From positions 1-5,670 of the forward strand of contig CAIUQV010000614.1 in the NCBI GenBank assembly GCA_903901375.1: a DNA stretch of 5,670 nt, given 5' to 3'. A program made the position numbers and the translations under genes. The notes beneath the pieces were generated by a model. That model ran no database searches. It was not told the origin of the DNA and saw only the letters and a program-made list of their open reading frames with translations. Shown here piece after piece: positions 1-4,845 of this stretch. Origin of the DNA: an uncultured Ignavibacteriota bacterium. Lineage in GTDB: Bacteria; Bacteroidota; Ignavibacteria; Tepidaquicellales; Tepidaquicellaceae. Each line of letters starts with the position of its first letter. Within the stretch, counting starts at the first letter, position 1.

Positions 1-2
1 CT

Positions 3-194
3 TTAACTCTCACTGATAAAGGTAAAATGAAGGCTTTAACTTATAAATTTACAGAAATGAAGCTCAGTAAAAAAGATTGGGAAGGCACCAACACAATCAA
101 TTATCATAATCCAAGTCATTTACTACAATGCGTCCCTTTTCCCTCAAATAGTAATCTCTTGCAGAACTATACTCATATTCCTCAACTTCATTAA
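3..194 (+). CDS. Possible 3' end of an unidentified gene entering from the left edge
   Basis: One plus-strand frame is open from the left edge to a TAA at 192-194 (about 63 codons); the other two plus frames stop within the first 16 bases. The first 32 codons read like ordinary protein, with Lys/Thr-rich, strand-like segments (LTDKGKMK, then YKFTEMKLSKKDWEG). I do not recognise the family. From about 97 onward the frame is antisense to the end of the transposase gene, so the last 30 or so residues may not be native: they could be a read-through tail created when the transposase element inserted, or the whole frame could be chance. No start is visible and the protein begins outside the window. 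Confidence is low because only the first 94 bases are free of the opposing gene. Confidence 0.35.
   Translation, partial: LTLTDKGKMKALTYKFTEMKLSKKDWEGTNTINYHNPSHLLQCVPFPSNSNLLQNYTHIPQLH
69..98 (-). terminator. Weak candidate terminator of the transposase gene
   Basis: Read on the minus strand, GATTG (98-94) can pair with CAATC (79-75), and TTGG (91-88) with CCAA (80-77) as a competing stem. T6 (74-69) follows directly. The stem begins inside the transposase TGA stop codon. The pairing is short, so this is only a plausible Rho-independent terminator. The sequence can also be read as coding on the plus strand. Confidence 0.3.
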
Positions 195-639
195 CTAAAC
201 CTCGCTTCACAGGATTGTAATGTATATAATCGCTTTTCTGCCTGAACATATCATCCGAAATAATTGCCTTAGGCATGAAACCCTCCTGCCAGACCTGAAA
301 CTTTGAATAATATTTATAATCTTTCTTATTTGATTGAAACTGTTCCAGGATATCTTTAAGCTGTAAATCCTGGTATGTCTGTATTATCTTCTTTGCTGTA
401 AATGATTTAATAGATTGAATGACCTGAACCAATTTTTCGCAATAGCATATCAAATGAAAGTGCTCAGGCATAATAACATAATTGTATATCCTGAAATCTT
501 TATTCTTTTGAGAATAAACTAATGCATCTATGAGTGCATCAGTGTTATGTTGATTATTAAATACCGGAATAAAGTTTACTATTGTTGATGTAACAAAATA
601 ACAATATTCATTATCTTTTACTTTATATGTAGTTCTCAT
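97..639 (-). CDS. REP-associated (RAYT-type) HUH/Y1 transposase
   Basis: This 180-residue single-domain protein belongs to the Y1 transposase superfamily (IS200/IS605 TnpA-like), on the REP-associated branch. These enzymes nick single-stranded DNA at hairpin-marked sites and form a 5'-phosphotyrosine link. Visible signatures are the metal-binding HUH motif His60-Phe61-His62 in YVIMPEHFHLI, the WQEGF block around residues 117-121, and the family hallmark DYIHYNPVKRGLV (137-149), in which Tyr138 is the expected nucleophile. Length is normal and no frameshift is seen, so it is probably intact. The ATG at 639 is preceded by no clear Shine-Dalgarno sequence. There is no tnpB or second transposon gene nearby, which fits a single-gene RAYT rather than IS605. 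A strong palindrome lies 34 bases upstream of the start (673-699). RAYTs are usually domesticated single-copy genes that act on short dispersed palindromes; whether that holds here is inference. Confidence 0.9.
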   Translation of the reverse strand: MRTTYKVKDNEYCYFVTSTIVNFIPVFNNQHNTDALIDALVYSQKNKDFRIYNYVIMPEHFHLICYCEKLVQVIQSIKSFTAKKIIQTYQDLQLKDILEQFQSNKKDYKYYSKFQVWQEGFMPKAIISDDMFRQKSDYIHYNPVKRGLVNEVEEYEYSSARDYYLREKGRIVVNDLDYDN

Positions 640-672
640 AAAATTTCACTATTCATGACTACTTACTAAACC

Positions 673-699
673 CCTTCCCAAGCTGGAGCTTGAGGAAGG
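673..699. repeat. Palindromic hairpin next to the transposase, REP-like candidate
   Basis: CCTTCCCAAGCT (673-684) pairs with AGCTTG-A-GGAAGG (687-699). This gives 12 base pairs with one bulged A (693) and a GG apex. It lies 34 bp upstream of the transposase start, the position where REP-like recognition hairpins are often found beside RAYT genes. A GTAG-type guide tetranucleotide 5' of the hairpin, as in E. coli REPs, is not evident; GTAG occurs only on its 3' side on the minus strand. It is not a good terminator, since the nearest T-run starts 11 bases after the stem and no gene ends into it. Confidence 0.55.
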
Positions 700-856
700 A
701 GGAGGATGTGTTTTTTAATTTATCCACTCCTTATAATAAAAACAAGCACAATTAATAAATAAAGCATAACATTGCAATTAAGAAGGGCAAACAATCATAG
801 CCGATAACGATTTTTTCAGATTAACTTCTCCCTTTTCCCTTTTTTAACACATATTT

Positions 857-890
857 CTTAATTATTATTAAGGTTATTATTTGCAAATAA
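857..890. promoter_or_regulatory. Two tandem AT-rich palindromes upstream of the propeller gene
   Basis: CTTAAT-TATT-ATTAAG (857-872) is followed four bases later by the uninterrupted 14-bp palindrome TTATTTGCAAATAA (877-890). The second ends 10 bp before the ATG at 901. Such sites could be operators for a dimeric regulator. In AT-rich DNA short palindromes also arise by chance. I could not place a convincing promoter in this interval: TATTTG-like bases are present, but the TAnnTTTG element known from Bacteroidota is not matched exactly. The rest of 700-856 shows only AT-rich DNA and a pyrimidine tract around 823-846. Confidence 0.3.
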
Positions 891-900
891 ACATATTTAT

Positions 901-1878
901 ATGAAAAAGATTATTATCGTTATTTTGATGCTTTTGGCAGGGTATAACTTAGTTTTATCTCAATCCAGAATTACTTTTGTTTCTGACCATAATAGTTCAG
1001 GGTACTATCAGGTCTACACAATGAATGAAGACGGAAGCAATAAAAAACAGCTTACGGATATGTCCACTGACTGCTTCTTCCCGAGATGGTCACCAGACGG
1101 GTCCAAGATTGTTTTCAATACTGAAGACGGAAGAATTTTTTACATTGATAACGTTAACACTGATACTCCGGCCGAACCATACTTTGTCTTTGGCGGTGAG
1201 CATCCTTCTTTCAGCACAGACGGAGAAACTATAATTTTCAATTCTGATTTTGAAGGCGTTCTTACTATCTATGCAATGTTTTACAATGAATCCGAGCCGA
1301 TTATAGTTTCTAACCTCGGTTATTCAAACCAGCAGGTACTCTCGAAAGACGGCTCAAAGATTGTCTTTTCTTCTTTTGTACAGGGCGGAAAAGATGTTAT
1401 GCTTATTGACCTTGATGATACTACTGAGAATAATGTTTATCAGATCAGCAATAACGATAATGCAAACCTTCTTCCGGATATTTCATCCGATAATCAGATG
1501 ATTGTCTGGTCGAGCTTTAACAATAACCTTCAGGGAACTATACACATTTACAAAGACGGTAAAGAAAAAGCTATTTCAAAAGGTATCCCGAGTGCAAACA
1601 GACCTAAGTTCTCGCCAAACGACAAGAAAATTGCTTTTGTGGAAATAGGCGAAAGCAAAACCAAGTTCTATACAATGGACCTTGAAGGCGGTAACAGAAA
1701 GAGCTATGACGTTAAAGGCGGAAACGTAGCTAACTTTATGTGGATTGATAACGACAGAATTGTTTATGATGCTGAAGACGGTAAAAATTATGACGTTGGT
1801 ATTCTGAATGTTTCTACAGGAAAAAGCGAACTCCTTACTGATAAAGGTTCTTCGATGCATCCTGATATCTTAAATTAA
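901..1878 (+). CDS. Secreted TolB-like beta-propeller (PD40 repeat) protein
   Basis: The 325-residue protein starts with a Sec signal peptide: MKK, a hydrophobic stretch to about residue 19, and likely cleavage near Ser20/Gln21. The rest is a chain of PD40/WD40-like repeats of the TolB propeller type. Repeat cores are visible at PRWSPDGSKIVF (61-72), PSFSTDGETIIF (102-113), VLSKDGSKIVF (146-156), PDISSDNQMIVW (192-203), PKFSPNDKKIAF (235-246) and FMWIDNDRIVYD (279-290), consistent with a six-bladed propeller. It lacks the N-terminal alpha/beta domain of true TolB, so it should not be called tolB. Its expected place is the periplasm or outside the cell, probably binding protein or glycan, but no ligand can be inferred. 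No Shine-Dalgarno is seen before the ATG; the signal peptide starting exactly there supports this start. metF follows after 10 bases and probably shares the transcript. Confidence 0.88.
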   Translation: MKKIIIVILMLLAGYNLVLSQSRITFVSDHNSSGYYQVYTMNEDGSNKKQLTDMSTDCFFPRWSPDGSKIVFNTEDGRIFYIDNVNTDTPAEPYFVFGGEHPSFSTDGETIIFNSDFEGVLTIYAMFYNESEPIIVSNLGYSNQQVLSKDGSKIVFSSFVQGGKDVMLIDLDDTTENNVYQISNNDNANLLPDISSDNQMIVWSSFNNNLQGTIHIYKDGKEKAISKGIPSANRPKFSPNDKKIAFVEIGESKTKFYTMDLEGGNRKSYDVKGGNVANFMWIDNDRIVYDAEDGKNYDVGILNVSTGKSELLTDKGSSMHPDILN

Positions 1879-1888
1879 AATCTGAATA

Positions 1889-2842
1889 ATGAAAGTTATT
1901 GAACATCTGGCTAAAGCCCGTAATCCGTTAATAAGTTTTGAAATTATTCCTCCTTTAAGAGGCGGAGATATTAATCAGCTATTTGATACTCTCGAAAGTC
2001 TGATTAAACTCAATCCTCCTTTTATTGATGTTACTTCGCATTCTGCAGAAGTTCAGTACGAAGAAACTCCTTCGGGAATAATCAGGAAAAAGGTGAAGAG
2101 AAAAAGACCCGGCACCATAGGTATCAGCGTTGCGATTAAGAATAAATATAACATCGATACTGTCCCGCATATTCTCTGCAAAGGGTTCACAAAAGAAGAA
2201 ACCGAGGATGCTCTCATTGAACTGCATTACCTAGGCATTGAAAACGTCCTTGCAATTCAGGGTGACGATAAAGGTTTTAAAAAACCCACACCACAGGGAA
2301 AGACTACAAACGACTATGCTGTAGAACTCGTCGAGCAGATTACACGGATGAATAAAGGCAACTACCTTGAAGCCGACCTGCTCGATGCAACTCCTACAGA
2401 CTTTTGTATCGGTGTTGCAGGTTATCCCGAGAAGCATTATGAATCACCAAACATCAAAGCTGATGTAGAAGTTATCAGAAGTAAAATCAATGCAGGTGCT
2501 AATTACATCGTGTCGCAGATGTTCTTCGATAATAAACACTATTTCAATTTCGTCAATACAATCCGTAAAGAAGGTTTCGATATTCCCGTTATTCCCGGTT
2601 TGAAAATAATAACCCAGAAAAAACACTTAACAAGCCTTCCAAGGGATTTCTACATTGATATACCTGAAGACCTATACAACGAAGTTATAGCTGCAGACGA
2701 TAAGCACGTCATGGAAATAGGCGTGGAATGGGCTTGCAGACAGGTGGAAGAACTTCTGAATAATAAAGTACCCGCAGTGCATTTTTATATTCTGCAGTAC
2801 AGTAAACCCGTTCAGATGCTCTTCAAAAAACTTAAGTTATAA
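1889..2842 (+). CDS. metF: Methylenetetrahydrofolate reductase
   Basis: This FAD-dependent TIM-barrel enzyme reduces 5,10-methylenetetrahydrofolate to 5-methyltetrahydrofolate, the methyl donor for methionine synthesis, in the cytoplasm. The 317 residues are full length. Family landmarks are SFEIIPP (16-22) with the catalytic Glu18, IDVTSH (46-51), the RPGTIGISVAI strand (73-83), VPHILCKGFTKEE (92-104), LAIQGDD (121-127) with Asp126 in the flavin/folate-contacting position, FCIGVAGYPEKH (172-183), and YIVSQMFFD (206-214) with Gln210. IPGLKII (235-241) lines the barrel end. The longer loop HSAEVQYEETPSG after the second strand resembles MetF of Bacteroidota and Chlorobi rather than E. coli. 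The ATG lies 10 bases after the stop of the propeller gene with no Shine-Dalgarno. A terminator follows at 2940-2970. Assignment is secure; no S-box, SAM riboswitch or Met-box was recognised upstream. Confidence 0.97.
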   Translation: MKVIEHLAKARNPLISFEIIPPLRGGDINQLFDTLESLIKLNPPFIDVTSHSAEVQYEETPSGIIRKKVKRKRPGTIGISVAIKNKYNIDTVPHILCKGFTKEETEDALIELHYLGIENVLAIQGDDKGFKKPTPQGKTTNDYAVELVEQITRMNKGNYLEADLLDATPTDFCIGVAGYPEKHYESPNIKADVEVIRSKINAGANYIVSQMFFDNKHYFNFVNTIRKEGFDIPVIPGLKIITQKKHLTSLPRDFYIDIPEDLYNEVIAADDKHVMEIGVEWACRQVEELLNNKVPAVHFYILQYSKPVQMLFKKLKL

Positions 2843-2853
2843 TGAATTTTAGA

Positions 2854-2882
2854 TTGAAAGTGTTTCCTTATATTGCTATATT
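2854..2882 (+). promoter_or_regulatory. Candidate promoter in the metF / Nif3-like gap
   Basis: TTGAAA (2854-2859) and TATATT (2877-2882) are separated by 17 bases, a good sigma70-like arrangement. Transcription would start near 2889, upstream of the terminator-like hairpin at 2940-2970. It would therefore have to pass that hairpin to reach the gene at 2984. The match is by eye only, and the group to which this genome seems to belong often uses different promoter elements. Confidence 0.3.
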
Positions 2883-2939
2883 TATACATGGAAAAGCAAG
2901 AAGATAAAAGAGTTTTTCATAGTTTAAATATTTAAGTTT

Positions 2940-2970
2940 AAAGTGTATCTCACAAGGATGCACTTTTTTT
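2940..2970 (+). terminator. Rho-independent terminator after metF
   Basis: AAAGTGTATC (2940-2949) pairs with GATGCACTTT (2957-2966), ten pairs including one G-U, around the 7-base loop TCACAAG. The T-run continues to 2970. It lies 97 bases after the metF stop and only 13 bases before the next start codon, so it could also act as an attenuator for the downstream genes. Confidence 0.75.
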
Positions 2971-2983
2971 ATGTATACCCCTT

Positions 2984-3604
2984 ATGAATAAATTATTTAA
3001 TTATTTTAAGAAAACTGAATTTAAGTCTCTTTCCCCGGTACATTACAGGTATGTTAACAGAAAGAAAATTGTGACTTATGTTCCTCTGAAAAGTGTTGAT
3101 AAATTAACGTTTGAACTTGCTAATGCAGGTGCAGGCAGAATCGGTAATTATACTGTTTGTTCTTTCAGGATGAAAGGTGTCGGTACTTTTGTTCCCGGAA
3201 AATCTACCAGACCTTTCACTGGAAAAACCGGAAAGCTTTCTTTTGAAGAAGAAGTAAGGCTTGAAATGGAATGCGGACGCGAAGAGCTGGACTCTGTGGT
3301 TGACGCTCTGCTCGCAAACCATCCTTACGAGGAACCTGCTTACGAAGTTTATGATTTCATTAAACGAACTAAAGAAGTTGCGGCGTATTACTGTGAACTT
3401 AAAAACAAGGTTACTCTTGAAGAACTTATCTACAGGCTTAACAATAAAGTTGTAATAGCCAAAGGTTTTTCTGAACTGAAGTTTTCCAAGCTTCTTGTTT
3501 TTGAAAACCTTTGCGATGAACACGTTGCAGCTCTGGCTAAAAAAGCTAAAGCAGAAGTATCAATATCATTCGAAAAAAATCAAAATAATATAAAACTAAT
3601 ATAA
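2984..3604 (+). CDS. Truncated Nif3-family protein: CutA/PII-like insert domain plus degenerate C-terminal lobe
   Basis: The 206-residue protein has a clear YqfO-type domain at about residues 28-124, the CutA1/PII-like domain inserted in the middle of many bacterial Nif3 proteins. Its marks are KIVTYVPLKSVDKL (28-41), AGAGRIGNYTVCSF (48-61), GTFVPGKSTRPFTGKTGKL (67-85), EEVRLEM (89-95) and the hallmark HPYEEPAYEVYDF (113-125). Residues 143-206 look like a worn remnant of the second Nif3 half: VTLEELIYRL, then a strand-helix-strand at SKLLVFENL...HVAALAKKAKAEVSIS. The N-terminal Nif3 half with its metal-binding His motifs is absent, replaced by about 27 residues of no clear homology. The C-terminal metal-binding His/Glu motif is missing too, so a dinuclear metal site is not expected. 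The ATG at 2984 is the only reasonable start before the domain, but it has no Shine-Dalgarno and lies just after a terminator hairpin. The next gene starts one base after the stop. Molecular function is unknown. Confidence 0.85.
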   Translation: MNKLFNYFKKTEFKSLSPVHYRYVNRKKIVTYVPLKSVDKLTFELANAGAGRIGNYTVCSFRMKGVGTFVPGKSTRPFTGKTGKLSFEEEVRLEMECGREELDSVVDALLANHPYEEPAYEVYDFIKRTKEVAAYYCELKNKVTLEELIYRLNNKVVIAKGFSELKFSKLLVFENLCDEHVAALAKKAKAEVSISFEKNQNNIKLI

Positions 3605-3605
3605 A

Positions 3606-4454
3606 ATGGACGAATCAAACGAAAACATTGTTAATGAAGGTGATACACCTGAATCCGCAGGTAATGAAGAACATCAGCCAGATGCTAAAATATTTGAGTA
3701 TTTTGAAGAAGATACTATTCAGCAGAAAGTCAGCTATGGTAAAGTTCTTTTAATGCTTCACGAACTAACCAAGATTGACGAAGAACTCGCTGAAATAGAC
3801 GACGAAAAAGGCGACCTACCCGTAAGGATTGAAAACCTTAAGGAAAGAATGCTCGTTGTCGAACAGCATCTCACTGAAGATAAGGCTAAACTGAAGACTT
3901 TTGAGACAGAAGAAAAAGCACTTAATAAGGAAAATAAAAGTCTTGACGATAAAGTAACAAAGTACGACGAGTCAAAATATAAAGCCAAGAACAATAAAGA
4001 GTACGACGAAATAACCAAACAGATTGATGCGATGATGGAAACAATAGATAAGAATGACGCAAGACTTAAAGAACTTAAAGCTTATCAGGAAAACCTCGTT
4101 AAAGGTATTCTTGAAATGTCCAAAAGCTACGATGAACTTAAAGCAGAACTTAAGGAAGATACTACTCACCTTAATTCTCTTAACAAACAGTTCGAAGATG
4201 AAGAGAACGAGCTGATCGAAAAGAGAAAAGTTATTCTTGAGAAACTCGATAATAATCACAAAACTCTTTACGAAAGAATTAACGGCTCGCTTAAAGGTGA
4301 AGCAACTGCAATCGTAAGAAAAGGTAACTGCAGCGGCTGTTATAATTCAGTTCCTCCGCAGAGGGAAATAGAAATAAGAATGGCAGAAGATATTTTCCTT
4401 TGCCAGTCATGCGGAAGAATTATGATAGACGAAAAACTGATAGAAAATCTTTAA
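3606..4454 (+). CDS. Coiled-coil C4 zinc-ribbon protein (COG1579 / zf-RING_7 family)
   Basis: This 282-residue protein begins with an acidic, probably disordered segment (1-45). A long charged coiled coil follows (about 46-225, rich in Glu, Lys and Asp heptads), then a C-terminal C4 zinc ribbon. The four ligands are Cys242 and Cys245 (NCSGC) and Cys266 and Cys269 (LCQSCG), separated by the family-typical SVPPQREIEIRM. The KNNKEYDEI segment (128-136) in the coiled coil is another family hallmark. Structurally studied relatives are Helicobacter HP0958/FlgZ and Chlamydia CT398. A role in nucleic-acid binding or as a protein adaptor has been proposed for the family, but the function in this organism is unknown. 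It is coupled to the Nif3-like gene by a one-base gap. Genes of this family often lie next to nif3, so the neighbour here is probably the altered form of that partner. rnpB begins 12 bases after the stop. Confidence 0.93.
   Translation: MDESNENIVNEGDTPESAGNEEHQPDAKIFEYFEEDTIQQKVSYGKVLLMLHELTKIDEELAEIDDEKGDLPVRIENLKERMLVVEQHLTEDKAKLKTFETEEKALNKENKSLDDKVTKYDESKYKAKNNKEYDEITKQIDAMMETIDKNDARLKELKAYQENLVKGILEMSKSYDELKAELKEDTTHLNSLNKQFEDEENELIEKRKVILEKLDNNHKTLYERINGSLKGEATAIVRKGNCSGCYNSVPPQREIEIRMAEDIFLCQSCGRIMIDEKLIENL
4399..4426 (+). promoter_or_regulatory. Weak candidate rnpB promoter inside the zinc-ribbon gene
   Basis: Only 12 bases separate the zinc-ribbon stop from the RNase P RNA, so a dedicated promoter would have to lie within the coding region. 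TATGAT (4421-4426) is a good -10-like hexamer. TTTGCC (4399-4404) or TTGCCA (4400-4405) lies 15-16 bases upstream, shorter than ideal spacing. Start would be near 4433. Co-transcription with the upstream genes followed by RNA processing is an equally good explanation. Confidence 0.2.
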
Positions 4455-4466
4455 TCAATAATTTTT

Positions 4467-4845
4467 AACTGTTTCGCAGGGCAATCGCGCTTGCGGCGAA
4501 AGCTGCGGTGAGGAAAGTCCGGACTCCGTAAAAGCAGGGATGTCGGGGGAATTCCCCGGAACTGTGATTCCTAAGAATCACAGTTAGAAAGTGTCACAGA
4601 AAGGAATACCGTCCCGATTCATCGGGATAAGGGTGAAACGGCAGGGTAAGAGCCTACCATTTAAAGAGCAATCTTTAAGATTGATAAACCTCATCCGGAG
4701 CAAGTCCGCGTATAGAAAGTTGAAGTGCTGCTTACTTCGTATACTTTCGGGGTAGGATGCAAAGAGTCTGAAAGTAATGACAGACCAAGATAAATGGTTG
4801 CCGGCTCGAAAGAGCTACAAAATCCGGCTTATTGCGAAACAGTTA
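4467..4845 (+). ncRNA. rnpB: RNase P RNA, bacterial type A
   Basis: This is the catalytic RNA of RNase P, which with the RnpA protein cuts 5' leaders from tRNA precursors. Helix P1 is a perfect 12-bp pairing of AACTGTTTCGCA (4467-4478) with TGCGAAACAGTT (4833-4844), extended by T4466-A4845. P2 is GGCAATC (4480-4486) with GGTTGCC (4796-4802). The universal core GAGGAAAGTCCGGAC (4510-4524) and CAAAATCCGGCTTA (4818-4831) form P4 and its flanks. The P6 pseudoknot pairs AAGCAG (4532-4537) with the P17 loop CTGCTT (4728-4733). P9 is an 11-bp hairpin at 4560-4585. P12 is CCCGAT/ATCGGG near 4613-4626. The GGTAAGAGCCTACC element (4645-4658), a GCAA-capped P14 (4661-4678), CCGGAGCAAG (4695-4704) and GGGTAGGATGC (4750-4760) also match. 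Helix names come from comparison with the E. coli molecule. A T-run at 4846-4851 directly follows the 3' end. The RNA end overlaps the nadA stop codon on the other strand. Confidence 0.97.

Noticed and set aside
12..1850. 12-base direct repeat ACTGATAAAGGT at 12-23 and 1839-1850
   Set aside because: Both copies can encode TDKG, but the flanking sequences and translations are unrelated; most likely chance.
901..1878. Calling the propeller gene tolB
   Set aside because: The repeats are TolB-like, but the N-terminal TolB domain is missing and there are no tolQRA or pal neighbours.
3104..4259. Several minus-strand open frames of 86-139 codons
   Set aside because: They are shadows of the Nif3-like and zinc-ribbon genes. 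They are Phe/Ser-rich as expected from the complement of Lys/Glu-rich coding, with no family signature.
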